Both the position numbers and the translations under genes were made by a program. DNA of 64,000 nt, taken from Asparagopsis taxiformis (taxonomy: Eukaryota; Rhodophyta; Florideophyceae; Bonnemaisoniales; Bonnemaisoniaceae). Within the stretch, counting starts at the first letter, position 1. Every line of letters begins with the position of its first letter. Where the stretch lies: the NCBI GenBank assembly GCA_030407315.1, contig JALQPE010003117.1, positions 16,332-80,331 of the forward strand. The letters run 5' to 3'. Under the pieces are notes generated by a model. The model ran no database searches and was not told where the DNA came from. It saw only the letters and a list, made by a program, of their open reading frames with translations. Of the stretch, positions 19,371 through 30,883 are shown piece by piece.

Positions 19371-19906
19371 TGATTCCTGTGGGACTCGTCCCGTATTGCG
19401 CTGCGAGCGGTCGCGGGAGGGACAATTCCAGGCGTCTGGAATGGGCGCCAGGAGGGGTCGCTTAAGCGGTACGCTCGAGAGCGTGAGTGGGTACTCGATA
19501 GGGAATCAGCGGCGAAGAGCCGCGTTAGGGATCACTAGCCGCGGTGACGTGGCAAGGCAATTGTCGCCCAAGGGCGAATGGGCGCGTGCCGCCTTGCATT
19601 GGCACCGGGCCACATTGCTTGCGCAGGACCCTTCGGCGAGCGTGCAACGTGTAGCGATATAGGCGCGATTAGTCACACACGTGTGCGAGCGGGAGGATTC
19701 TCCCGTTACAGTTGTGCACGTTTACGTTACGGCTAGCCGTTTCTATTAGTTTACACGTAGCAACGTAACAGCTTACTCTGTAAGGCCCCTGGGCCACATA
19801 AACACCCCACAAGGTCCATTGGACGCCGGACCGGGACCATTGGTCCTGGTCCGGTCCCGGCAGTCTCGTTGACCATTTAAGGTCAACGGATTGACCACTA
19901 AGCTAC

Positions 19907-19912
19907 AATAAA
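19907..19912 (+). promoter_or_regulatory. AATAAA in LTR B
   Basis: A canonical polyadenylation signal inside the LTR, in the position expected before the end of R. Confidence 0.45.
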
Positions 19913-20655
19913 GGCAGATCGTCTCGGTTCCAAATCTTTCGACCGTGGTCGTTTAACTTACAACTAAACGGCGGCGGCAATTCCTTCGCAGGATAGCAGC
20001 CGCTCCGTTTCGATCTCCAATTGGGGATCGCTCGCACATTTCCCCAATTGCCCGTCGCGAGCCCCCTCCGGCGGGAGTGCACGTGGATTGCCCTAGGGCA
20101 TTTCGTCTCCGCGGTAGTGGACCACCTTCCCGCTTCTTTTAACGCCGTCAGGCGACCGGGAGTGGCCTTCCGCCCACCGGGACAAGGCTACCGACTGGGA
20201 GCGCTGTCGGTTCGGCACTCCCAGCCGGTCAACCGAGCTAACGCCCGTGGGCTTCTCAATCGGTCTCGATCGCAGCCGCCGGCGGTATCACAGTTGCGGA
20301 ATCCGTCGTGTGGGCAGCCACGCGTGGAGGCGACCACAATTCCCCGCGGGGATCCATCGCGCTAAGTGCCTAGTTAACCCTTGAGTGGGTTGAGGACGGC
20401 CAAGGCCGATAGATCCCTCCGGCAGGTTAGATCCAGCAGTCCCGGACCCCGCTCTACCACCCGCTACCGGGTTGGGAGACAGGTGTCCGGGCTCCGAGGG
20501 ATCGGCCCACCCGACACAGCCCTCGGGCTACTAGGATCGCACCAGGCACCAGCCTCGTGGAATCGGCGCTCTCACTCGTGAGTTCGAAGCCTTATCCCTA
20601 TCCTCTAATCCTCCTCGGAGGTATAATCCATCTACAAGGGCTAAGGTCCTACATT

Positions 20656-20674
20656 TGGTCTCTCGACCTAGAAG
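20656..20674 (+). other. Primer-binding site of element B
   Basis: TGGTCTCTCGACCTAGAAG begins with TGG two bases after the LTR end (CCTACA). The identical 19-mer occurs at the same place in chromovirus A (22160-22178) and in its inverted copy. TGG complements the tRNA 3' CCA, and the C expected at tRNA position 61 fits. The tRNA cannot be named. Confidence 0.7.
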
Positions 20675-20955
20675 CGTTCGGGACGCTGTTGATCAACCTA
20701 GGTTGCTAAAACATCTCCGCTGGTGAGCATCGTACACCGCTTTGTCAGCGTCAAAAACTAGGAAAGTAACAAAGGAAAGGAGAGTATACCGTACGCGAGG
20801 TACGAAGAAAGTCAGAACGGGTACGCCCGGAGCTGCAGGCCCTGTAAATCGACGAAGATTCGTGTGAGGTAACCGTCGACAGACGTTAAACACCGTAGCT
20901 CGGAGGAGCATAATCTCAACCAAATTATTTATATTCATTTCGGTGAGCGAACAGA

Positions 20956-21498
20956 ATGGCCCCCGGCATCGATGAGCCGACGGCCAGCTCACTAGCCAAG
21001 GAGCGAAAATCCTTGGCCACTACGACTACTAGTCGTAGAAAAGGGAGGGCAGCAAGCGTTCCGCGAAGCTCCCCTCCCCGAACTCGCGCAAACGCGCGAA
21101 AGAAGACTGCCTCGGCAGTTTCAGCGGCGAAACCTCCAAAGTCGCCGCCCCCGGCGGAAAATGTCCACTCGCTGTCAAGCGTGGACTCAGGGATGGGCGC
21201 TAGGCCACTTACACTTCCTGCAGTGGCGCCTACCCCTAGAGGTTATGAATTATCGGTGGCTCAAGAGCCGACGCCTGCTGCAGCGAACAGCAGAAGCGAG
21301 GGGAAGAGAGTGCTTCGCGAGCCCTCTATCCATATTGACCCGCTTCCCAGCCTCGGCTTGACCACATTGCCATCCACGGGACTGTTTTCGGACAGGCCCC
21401 CACGGATGCCAAGCACGGCCACTGCCCCTGCCAGTGCGGCTTTGAAGCAGCCGCCTGCCACGGCAGTTGCCCCGCAGGAGATCCGGGCTATCGCACGG
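20956..21498 (+). pseudogene. gag-like N-terminus of element B, interrupted
   Basis: Starts MAPGIDEPTASS after the leader and runs about 180 residues of Lys/Arg/Pro/Ala/Ser-rich disordered sequence. The frame then enters the LTR of chromovirus A at 21499 and stops meaninglessly later. Basic, disordered N-termini are usual in gag proteins. No zinc knuckle or capsid core is left to confirm it. Confidence 0.5.
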
Positions 21499-22158
21499 TG
21501 TAGTATACGTGGCAATTCCGAAATTGCAAATATTTACGTTTTCCGCGGAATTCGAATTTCGGCGGACACGACCGGCGACAGCAATGCACGAACATTGCTG
21601 GCGCGTGCGCGCGCGCAACCGGCACACGTGTGCAACGAATGTACTGGCAACGGCCAACGGACCAACGGGTCCCTACGTGCGACCCACAAGGTCCTTTCCC
21701 ATTCGGGGACGTTACGAGCAGTGTTTACACTGTAAAGCGATGCCATCGTGGCTATATAGGTATTGGCATCGTGCCGGGAGGGAAAGGGGACAATCATCGA
21801 ACGAGCAACGGCTCTAGTCTACGACTGACTTCTACGTTTACGTTTACGTTTTGCCTAGCGAGGCTTCGTATCCGTCGAGCTGCGTACTCCCTACCCATCG
21901 CCGCACGTAAGGCTGATCGCGTGTAGTGCCTCCGGGCTTGGTTGAGAGCGCCTCCGGTGACGTACCACCTCGTTTGCTAACGTAATCCTCGCGTGGATTG
22001 TTGCGTCGTGACGCTCGTGTCTACTCGCTAACCTATCTCTACCGTTCTACCTAACATACAGTCAAAACACCAGCGGGTGGACTGTTCGTTCGTTTCGTCG
22101 TAAGGACAGCGTGTCCACTAGCTCGTACCAGCTACTTCTAACGAACCGTCGTTCCACA
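21499..22158 (+). repeat. 5' LTR of chromovirus A
   Basis: 660 bp, starting TGTAGTATACG and ending TTCCACA, one base before the primer-binding site. It is nearly identical to the inverted LTR at 17928-18585. A TATATA box lies at 21753-21758. The five bases before it (CACGG, 21494-21498) would be the target-site duplication, but the other end is missing, so this cannot be tested. Confidence 0.88.
21753..21758 (+). promoter_or_regulatory. TATA box in LTR A
   Basis: CTATATAGG in mid-LTR, conserved in the inverted LTR. It is the likely core promoter of the element. Confidence 0.5.
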
Positions 22159-22159
22159 C

Positions 22160-22178
22160 TGGTCTCTCGACCTAGAAG
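22160..22178 (+). other. Primer-binding site of chromovirus A
   Basis: TGGTCTCTCGACCTAGAAG, one base after the LTR end. It is identical to the site in element B although the LTRs differ. Confidence 0.75.
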
Positions 22179-22255
22179 TTGCTACGAGCATAACGACAAC
22201 CAACGAGGTTGAGCTCTTTTACGTTAACGAAAAGCTACGCTACAGACGACGGTCT

Positions 22256-24661
22256 ATGAATTACGCTGTGTCGAATTCCAGCGCGTCGCCCAGGCAACCG
22301 TTGCCAACGTCAGCGGACGCCGAAGCCGACGTGGCCTTGTCAGCAGAAGCGATCTTCGCGACTGATCGATCTATCCCGCCGGATATCGAGGCGATCGGCC
22401 AGCTACCACGTACGGTAAGCCCGTTTGAGTCCGTGAGTATGGACCCCGCAACGCGCGGTCAACTCAACGAAGGGAACGTGACTCCCACGGCACTACGCGT
22501 AGTGTACGAAGACCTTCGAGGTCACATCGAAAGGGCGAGCGACGCAGCCGTCGACGAAGCCGTAAGGCAGAGACTCGGAGTCTCGGAGCGCGAAGCTCGT
22601 GCGTTACGTGAACGCTCAGCGACCCTCGAACGGGAAAACGAAGATTTACGAAACCGCCTCTCCGCCGTGGAGGGAAGACTCGACTCGTTTGTCGTAGTAT
22701 TCAACGAAATCGTCGCCGGACGTTCCGCTCCGCCGAGCGGAAGCGATCCGAAATACGAAGAAGGCTCGCGCGCCTATAACTCGCAATCCTCCCCGGCCGT
22801 TCCGGGAGGATACCCACCAACACCCGGTCCGACGACCCCGACAACGTACGGAAGGGGGGCGACAGTGCAACGAGCCATCGCCAACCCCAACGAGACGCCA
22901 CGAAGGCAATTGCGTTTTAACGATACGCCAGACCACGCGCGGTCGGCGGACGCAGCACGAGCTGCGCAATTCGATACGAGAGCTCCCCCGCCACGTGAAA
23001 CGTACATTCCGTGACTGGGTACGTTCGGCACGACGGACACGCGAGTCCACGAAAACGAACGTGCCGACGCGGTACGCTTACCAGGGAACGCCCTCGGACC
23101 CGTTTGCCACGCGTTGGCAGAGCACACGACAATGCTCGACGCATTTGCGAACGTGGTGTCGTACCGCATGTACCGACTTAACGATGTACGTGAACATCTC
23201 TACGTGAACGAGAGTCAAAGCGTACATAAGCTCAAACGTGAGCTGGAGGGACTTTTCCCTACGTTAAAGCCGTTCTCCGGCCGGAATCCGATTACGTTGC
23301 TCGGATTCCTCGCCCAAATACGTGATGGGTTCAGCACACTCGGAGTGTGCGAGGGAGTGGCAGTACGTGCGCTGCACTTCTTCCTCGAAGGGGACGCCCG
23401 ACGGTTCTACGATTCCCAGTGTACGACTGGTGTGATCACGACTGATCCGACGAAGAGGTTCTCGTGGCCTCACGTGATCAACGCGTTGATCAAACGATAC
23501 CTGCAAGACGACGTGCTGCAGGACGCCTACGAAAAGGTCACGATGATCACGCAGAGTCCTAACGAGGACGAGAATCAGTACGCTGATAGACTCGACACCG
23601 CCACGCGGGCGTGCAACTACGTGTTTACGGACCGACTCCTCGTTCACCACTACGTACGTGGTTTACTGCCCTCGACGCGGGCAGCCGTGACGGAACGACT
23701 CCGGTCACTCCCCGAACGAGAGAGGAACGACCTCACCGTTGTGAGACGATTGGCGACGGCCGAAGGAACGACCTTCCGTGCACGTACGGCAGCTGTCGCG
23801 TCAGCCGCGAAACCGAAAGTGCGGTTTCCGGTGAAGCCTACGTTGGCTATTTCCGACCACGAGTCGAGGAAGTTCGCGGACTACGATGAGTCCGCGTACT
23901 TACGTAATGAACAGGCTAGCGAGCCCAGTTACCACGATGGTAACCCGAACATCCCCGCGAGGGACGATGACGACGTGTCGCTCGCTGCGGCTCACGTTGC
24001 CGAGAACTTAGAGGCGATCCTCTTCACGAACGGGCCGCCGCCCAACGATACGAAAACGGCAAACGAAACGCCGGACGAGCTCGAAGCTCGATTGAACCGT
24101 CCATGCGAGGACGTGCCGAAGCTCACGAGCGAGCAGACGCAATTGGCGCACTCCGTAATCCCGAAAGATTACTGGACGCTGTCGTGTTGGTCATGCCGCG
24201 AAGATGGCCACTCGACGTTTACGTGTCCGCGTCTGACGCCAGATCAACGGATCTTTTTCGCGTACAAGTACTACCTCTTCCACGTGAAGAGCAACCCACG
24301 TCAGGCTGAGTACTTCCGCCAACGAATGGCTAAACGTAACCAGGAACGACCTGGCGAGCGAGGGAACGTGACCCCGCGGAGGTACGGCACGCCGCCTACG
24401 ATACTCCGAAACCCCAATCGTGACGGGGGAAGGCCCTTCGACAGGCGCCGCAGCGACTTCCGTAATGATCGACGTGATCCTCGCCCGTGGGCGAACGAAC
24501 GAAATGGCCAGCGTAACGGCCGCAGCGGAGTCTACGTGACGACTTCCGCTGACGAAACACCACTCGAGGTGGAAACGAGTCACGATGACGAACGAGCTTC
24601 GTGGGCTCACGACGACGACGTGTCGAACGGCCCCGCGCCGGAAAACGACCAGGCGATGTAG
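22256..24661 (+). pseudogene. gag of chromovirus A, one frameshift
   Basis: Two frames form one gag. The first (22256-23014) has a predicted coiled coil around residues 90-165 and a Pro/Thr-rich tail. The second is open from about 23,030 to 24661 and contains the capsid-like core (ELEGLFPTLKPFSGRNP, then LHFFLEGDARRFYDSQ, similar to retrotransposon gag domains) and a zinc knuckle CWSCREDGHSTFTC, spacing C-x2-C-x4-H-x4-C. The tail is Arg/Asn-rich. The frames join near 23,010, so a single indel separates them. The total is about 800 residues, long for a Ty3 gag. It packages element RNA in the virus-like particle. The inverted copy at 17148-17848 shares only the first part. Confidence 0.75.
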
Positions 24662-24722
24662 GTCACGAGCCACCCACATCGCCTGAACCCTTACGTGAAA
24701 GGGGGACGACCGACGTCGATGA

Positions 24723-26161
24723 TTGGTCCTCCGCAGGCTCACCGATGAACGAGAGTTACGTAAAGCTCACGGCCGCGAAGGCCAACTCGAGTCACACGAC
24801 ACCCGACGTGGGAGGGAAACGAAGTCCGACGGGACAAACGAACCTCACACGAAGAGGAAGCCTCGCAGACGAGCGAGACGCGCTACCCGGAAGCGCGACG
24901 CTTCCGAGCGCGAGAAAGCCAAGCACGCGGCTTATGCGAAGCGTGTCGACGCAAAAGAAGCCCTACGGGCTCATACGGTGAAGCAACGAACCGTCAACGG
25001 AGACGGAGACCGCGCGCCGGTCAGAACCGAACCGTTGGTCCTCGACGGGCATACGTGCCTACTTGCGTCGAAGCATTATATCGTGTCCGGAACGATCGGA
25101 CTAGACCTCAACGTGATGAGGGCGATTACCATCGCGATGGATACGTGCAGCGGCTACAACTTGATACGAACAAGTTTACTACCCTACGACTGGGTCGACC
25201 GCTGTCTACGTGACCGCTGTCTACGTGACGAAGAGCTACCGAAGCTCGGAGACGCCAACGGGCGACGTTTGCCTATCGAAGGCGCCATCCTGCTTCGCGT
25301 CAGGTTGGGGAACTCGCTGTTCCGCGTAAAATTCTTCGTAGCCAACACGCTGGCTGTCCCCGTCATAATGGGTACGTCGTTCATGTCGAAACATGTCGAT
25401 GCTATACGCTGTCGAGCGCAGACAATCGAACTCCATCGGGGAGATACGATACCCATTATCGCGGAAGGCGATACGACGACTCCGTACGAGGAGGGGGAAG
25501 AGACGAATCCAAACGTGGAGCCCCCGAAACGCCGCGAGCGTAACGCGGCCTCGAATAGGCCAAGCCGAACGTTCTCGGTTCGCCTGACGAAGTACACGCG
25601 TGTACCGGCGATGTCGCAACGGACCGTCAACGTGACGACGGATGCGACCGGACTCGTGTTCCTCGAACCGAAAGCGTCGGTGCAATTCCGGCATGGGCTT
25701 CGTATAGCCAACGGAGTGGTCGACGTAGGACCCAGAGAGACGTTCTCTATTATCGTATCTAACTTCACGAAGAAGGACCGCGAGCTGCCGAAAGGCGCGA
25801 CGATTGCGTACGCGGTACGCTCCCCGTTGGGAATCGTCCCACTCAAGCGTGAGGGCGGCGAAGCCCTCGCGAAGGTTTTGAACCTACCGCTAGTCGACGC
25901 GACGACGCGGACGAATACGAACGGGTTGGGCGACGAAACGCCAGACCCGTTGGTCAACGAAAAGGGGAACGACCCCGCCACGGATTGGCAGTCGACAATC
26001 GATTTGTCGCACCTCGACGACGAGGATTTACGAAAGCGCATCAACGAGATGCTAGCTACACATTCGGCAATGTGGACGAGCGGACGCCTCGGCGAAATCA
26101 ATGCTACGGAGCATCGGATCGAACTCGAACCGGGCACGCGGCCCATACGTTCAATGCCCTA
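24723..26161 (+). pseudogene. pol N-terminus: protease and start of reverse transcriptase
   Basis: The open frame starts 62 bases after the gag stop. A retropepsin-like domain covers residues ~105-225: the active-site position reads AMDTCSGYNL, and the later VPVIMGTSFM matches the Ile/Leu-Gly-x-x-Phe stretch of the fold. The usual Asp-Thr/Ser-Gly is Asp-Thr-Cys here, a substitution expected to harm activity. A dUTPase-like or linker segment of unclear identity follows, then the N-terminal RT approach (HRIELEPGTRPIRSMPY). The reading frame is cut by the CACTA end directly after the Pro codon before the expected Tyr-Arg-Arg; it resumes at 45,816. Confidence 0.75.
26160..26161. other. Left TA target-site duplication of CACTA element
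   Basis: TA precedes CACTAGG here and follows CCTAGTG at 45816-45817. Removing the element and one TA gives CCC TAT CGC AGG, which is in frame with reverse transcriptase on both sides. Confidence 0.75.
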
Positions 26162-26179
26162 CACTAGGAGGGCTTGAAG

Positions 26180-26530
26180 GTTCCAGAACAGTAAAAATAG
26201 TGTTTCAGAACAGTATTTCTAGTGTTCTTCAGAAGAAACAGTAACAACATCGTCTCAGGACAGTGTGTAGTGCGCCATGAACAGTGAATGCACTGTTCTT
26301 CCTCCAAATACACTGATTTGAGAGCGGTATATATTGTTCTGGAGATTTGAATGTACTGATCTACGAAAGAACAGTAAATAGTGTCCTGAGAAACGGTGAA
26401 AATAGTATTCATTGAACATAGAACGGTAAATGTGGTAACCGAGATGGTGAACTACTCACATACGGAACAGTGTAAACCGTTCCAAAGATTTAAATCAGTG
26501 TTGTTCCGGGTCAATGCTACTACGAATTGA
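26180..26530 (+). repeat. Left subterminal repeats of the CACTA element
   Basis: Short motifs GAACAGTAAA, GAAACAGT and TACTGTTC occur about every 25-35 bases in both orientations. They are the probable transposase-binding sites. The matching right array is at about 44,820-45,790. Confidence 0.75.
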
Positions 26531-28380
26531 TCGGTCTAAACCGAACTCAGTCTAAAGCACGAACTGAAATTTCTGGATGAAGCTCTGGTCACTGGTGTGG
26601 CAACCAGAGGAGAGCAGTCGAAGAGATAGTTGATGCGATTGTAGAGGCGAAGAAGCGGATGGACAGCGAAGGAGGAACTGGGCTTAGCCGTGCGAAGGTG
26701 GAAGATATGGGGTAAAGACAATACAGGAGGTAAAGTAGTGCTGAAGATTTGAGTATCACACGGCCAAGAACAAACAAGACCCCTTTTAATCGATCTCAGT
26801 TTCTTTTACTACCGGGACACAGCGGCATGGAGGGATACTCATTGAAGATGTGGCGCTTCGCCAGTGAGACTGTACCAAAGTTAGATGCGATGATGCAGAA
26901 GAGGTTAATCTGGAAACGGTGAGCTGAAATGCCACAAAGATTAAGTCGGCCTACAACCGACTCGCCACTTGGGACAACAATTTGCGCGAGGAGCATGCTG
27001 AACTGCAGAACAAAAATCCTGGTACCGCTTCCAATACCCGTAACCTCCCAGATGACGTTTCCAACACTCATGAAACGGACAACGCCGCTCTCCAGAAGGA
27101 ACGTGACCAAATTCAAGCCCAGCTTCAGCGTTAACGCGCAGACCGCTATGATTTGCATTCGCGCAGCCTTCAGAGAGACAAAAGATGGTAGGAAAAGATA
27201 GCATGCATCGAGGAAGCTTGGTAGCATCCGCACGCACTCCGACGCGGTACTGGTCTCGCGCTGGGCGCAAGTATATTTTCGGCATGTGGAACAAACAATA
27301 GTTGAGAAACAGGAGGTTGTTGTGAGGATGAGACTGCTACACGAAATGTATGCGCTGTCTGCATGTGCCAGTTGATAATTGTGAACTCATCAACGAAATG
27401 TTGGATGATGGAAGTTCGCACGGCGATTCAGTGCGGCGTGCACACTCACCGCAAGCTGCGACATGACTCGCGTGCGATCGATGCAGTTGCCGATATGTGA
27501 TCCGCGGCGTTGTGGCGATGGACGACACTGCGATACTAGCGCAGTATCGTCTATCGCTAGTAGTCGTCATCTGCAAGAAGGTTGTGGGTGGTCGTGGTAG
27601 TGGGTGCCCGCTTCCTGCATGTACGCAGGAAGAGAGCGTGCGTGTGTGCACATTGGAATAGTTTTCCGAGCCGTCGCGTGGATTGCATACCAACTTTTTG
27701 TACGCGATAACTTCGCCGAGGCGAAATGTTTGGAACATTTGTTCTGGCAAGGAGTGCATCTCAGTGCGCGCACCGGTTGCGTCACATGATCGAATGTGAC
27801 GGTTGTGGCCGCTGAGTGTTGATGTCATTGTGCCGCTGCAGTGCGACATGTGCGATTGTGCGGTGTATTACACGCTGTACTGTCTATGACATCAACTCAC
27901 TGTTATGTTGTACCGAAGGTCGTGCGGCCGATGACCACACGTGGAGCCAGGACACAGTATACTACTCGTGTTATGGTCAGCGGTAGTGAAACCAGTGACA
28001 GCAATGGCTCACTGATGAACTGGCTGCAGAGATCGCACTACGGCCACCAGAAAATATGGGAGAAATTTTGATTTAGGGCTTCTCCCTGCGCTGGCAGCCA
28101 AACCATCGACATGACCGTTTTACAGCACGACATAACAGCGGTCAGTGGTTATGCGACTGATGTGTTGCTGAACTACTGACAGAATGACATAAGGTGGTCA
28201 CTAGTCATGCGACCGATGATTAGGAAGATGTAGGGGGCGAAACGAGTGGCAGGTAGGGTGAGGTGGAGCTGAAGTCGTGTCTAGTTGGCCTTATAAATCA
28301 CTGTATAGGAAAAGCCTTATTTGTGATGCAGTATTGTAGTGGTTCCACGACGGATAGGTGAGGATCACGATTTTTAGGCG
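26531..28380. other. Left non-coding part of the CACTA element
   Basis: No credible gene; the longest frames here (up to 170 codons) have no protein-like pattern. At 27,905-28,030 there is a segment with GTCGTGCGGCCGATGACCAC and GTGAAACCAGTGACA that recurs at 38,875-39,085 on the other side of the helicase gene. Confidence 0.4.
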
Positions 28381-28514
28381 TTGATAATTGCTGAGAGGCA
28401 CAGAGGTTCATAGTTTTGCACCGGTCTCCAGTGATCCTGAAGGCAGCGAAACGCCGATCCTGGATCGCTACGACAAACCTTGCCTGGTAGTATCACACTG
28501 TTCCAAGGTGCATT

Positions 28515-30290
28515 ATGCAGCGATCCAATATACGACGCAGAGTCACCAACCGAAACCAAGAGCCATTGGGCAAGAAACTGAAAAGGCCAAGCAGCGGCAG
28601 ACGTTCAAGTGGTCCTCGTAGAGATGATAATGGTGACATTGAATCGTCTCCAGTAATACAAATGAGGGAACCAGATACAGTCCAAGCAGAAGAGAACCCG
28701 TCTCAAGAAGAAGCTACAGCGGAGCCTTCCGTAGCCTACTCTGAAAGCATCCGGGTGATGCTGTCTGCTGCAGTGGAAAGTATGAAGAAGGAATTCCAAA
28801 GCCACATGCGCAGAACAGAAGAACAACTAGCCACACTTCATGGGCAAGTGAGCGAGCTCCATGATAGTTTGAAGCGTTTCAATGGAGATGTTCACGTTAC
28901 CATGGCAGCAAACAATGCAAGGACGCCAGTAAGTTTGAGGAAGAATTCGTCTGCTCCCAAACAGGTAATGCGCTCCGTAGAATGCTCCAATCCGACATTG
29001 CGGACAGAACTGGACGCTGTATTCCATGTTCAAAACATTTCTACCGTGACCATGGAGGCTGTCTGCACATTCTTCAGGACTGCCTCCAGAGGAAAGGAGA
29101 ATGAAAACTTCTACTCCAAGTTGATTTGCATAATCATGTATGGGCTTCGTGGGAACATGGCTAAGAGTAATTTGCGGAAGGGTCTTGGTTTGGCACATTG
29201 TAACTTTCGCTTTTTCTTGGTGAAGAAGATCGTTGCGTACTGTGAAGATTTATATGGTGTAAATAGAAATGGAGGAAGGCCCTGCACACAGACTGGAACT
29301 GGGAACTCGGAGGCTGCAACAAGACACGTCCCAGAATGGCTGAGGCAAGGATATATAAACTCGAAATGTATGAAGTACGCGAGGCAATATGCGGAGAATA
29401 CTCGCAAGTCGAGCACTTCCGAGGAACTAGAGGGGAACGATGGCGTTGCTATGTTTTTGTCATCAGGACTTTACAGCCGCGTTACAGAATTCTTGCGAAA
29501 AGCCAGGGATCGGTCCAAATGTCAATTCTTTGAGGATATCGGATTCCTTCTTTCTCCCTGGACATGTTGTGAGTGGTTGCAAGGGTCTTATAACAAACCA
29601 AAAATTGAGCTGAAGTTCCCGGAAGAATGTATAATGTGTCCATCCAACGTGCCGGAAACGAGAGTGGGACGCAGTGTCCAGGAATGCGCTGAGAACAAAA
29701 CAACAGCAGCACATTTCATGCGATCACGTAAGGAATGCCATCTCTCTGTATCATATGATGTGAAAGTTGCCGAATGCGCAGGAATGAAAGTGAAGAAAGA
29801 TGCCGAACTGAAGGATGCTACAATGACTAGAACGGTGAACATAATGGAAGTTGCTTTCAATTTTCTCGTAGCATACGTACAAGGACAAAGGAAGGAAGAT
29901 TTCCTGGGTTCTTCTCCGATGGCTCTCCAGACAACCTATTCGGTAGCGCTGGTGTTTCGCCACATGATCATGGAGCTCGTTATGACCAATGAATGGTCTG
30001 GGGAGAACGTTGAACCAAGTAGCTCAACGCCAGTTGCAGAGAACGTTGGAGATAGTGGTTCAATGGCACAGATTAGAGTGTCAGATCTCATTCCTGGAGA
30101 GTACACCAGGAAAAATACTTTGGAGCGCGTATTGCGGATGACTTCACTCCAATTCAAGAACCTCATGGACAATGATGATAGTGGAATTGAATCATATAAC
30201 TCGGACAGCGGAGAAGACCCCGAGTCATTCACTATCCACGGTCACAACTCTGTAGACGACATCGATGTCTGCCAGATCGAGTCACTGTAG
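28515..30290 (+). CDS. Unknown 591-aa protein of the CACTA element
   Basis: Single-exon gene starting MQRSNIRRRV. Residues 1-70 are basic, then acidic, and look disordered. Residues ~75-118 form a likely coiled coil (SMKKEFQSHMRRTEEQL...). The rest is a mixed, Cys-rich globular region (CCEW, ECIMCP) and the last 40 residues are acidic. I do not recognise a domain. First position inside the element and an oligomerisation helix are compatible with a TNPA-like DNA-binding accessory protein that coats subterminal repeats, but this is inference from position only. The ATG at 28515 is the first in frame after a stop-rich leader. Confidence 0.7.
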   Translation: MQRSNIRRRVTNRNQEPLGKKLKRPSSGRRSSGPRRDDNGDIESSPVIQMREPDTVQAEENPSQEEATAEPSVAYSESIRVMLSAAVESMKKEFQSHMRRTEEQLATLHGQVSELHDSLKRFNGDVHVTMAANNARTPVSLRKNSSAPKQVMRSVECSNPTLRTELDAVFHVQNISTVTMEAVCTFFRTASRGKENENFYSKLICIIMYGLRGNMAKSNLRKGLGLAHCNFRFFLVKKIVAYCEDLYGVNRNGGRPCTQTGTGNSEAATRHVPEWLRQGYINSKCMKYARQYAENTRKSSTSEELEGNDGVAMFLSSGLYSRVTEFLRKARDRSKCQFFEDIGFLLSPWTCCEWLQGSYNKPKIELKFPEECIMCPSNVPETRVGRSVQECAENKTTAAHFMRSRKECHLSVSYDVKVAECAGMKVKKDAELKDATMTRTVNIMEVAFNFLVAYVQGQRKEDFLGSSPMALQTTYSVALVFRHMIMELVMTNEWSGENVEPSSSTPVAENVGDSGSMAQIRVSDLIPGEYTRKNTLERVLRMTSLQFKNLMDNDDSGIESYNSDSGEDPESFTIHGHNSVDDIDVCQIESL

Positions 30291-30883
30291 ATGATTGGTA
30301 GTGATATGTGGGTAATGAGCCGTCAGCGAAGAGTGAATATCTTTCTGTTGTGTGCTTATTGATGTAGAACCTGTGCATGCAAAGGTATTGTATCGCTCGT
30401 CATCCGTTATGCAACCGAGAAGGTTGGAAAATACCGGTCATGCACCCGTTTAAATCACAAATCACAGGCTATACAACCTGTGACGCCAGGGATAGTAGGG
30501 CTCACAACCAGGGACCAAAATCGCGGAATAGAATTTGTTGTACCGCTCGCCAGTGGTAATAAAACCAATGACACCACGACAGGTACCGTACAGAGGCATT
30601 GATCTTATTGGCAGTAGATTCTAGGACTAGTGACCTATCATTCACTGGTAGTACTGCTTACAAAAACGTCTTGAGCAGTAGCGGCAATGTTCGTATACCT
30701 GCTCACGAGCATGTCAGTAGGTAAGCAACTAGTGCTCGTTCCAGTAGTATGGTATGCAACCATTAAGCAGTGTGCGAACAAGCGGTCGCTTGTTCGGAAA
30801 TTGCCGGCAATTTGTAAAACTGGGCACCCAACGTTGAGGCGAGGATGCGATGTGCATTGGTCGGAGAGGTCAAACGGTCATGT
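30291..30883. other. Intergenic spacer between convergent genes
   Basis: No gene. A variant of the dispersed motif (AAAACCAATGAC) lies near 30,552. The 591-aa gene and the 466-aa gene converge here. Confidence 0.35.

Larger units (their letters stand above)
19371..21498 (+). mobile_element. LTR retrotransposon B, 5' part
   Basis: An LTR of 1,283 bp (19371-20653, TGATTCCTG...CCTACA) is followed after two bases by a primer-binding site, a leader and the start of a gag-like gene. The element is interrupted at 21498 by the LTR of chromovirus A. The rest of element B is not found on the other side, so it was lost or lies elsewhere. The superfamily cannot be decided because no pol is present. Confidence 0.75.

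Noticed and set aside
20021..20581. Short frames inside LTR B
   Set aside because: They lie within a 1.28-kb LTR with no start context or recognisable protein pattern.
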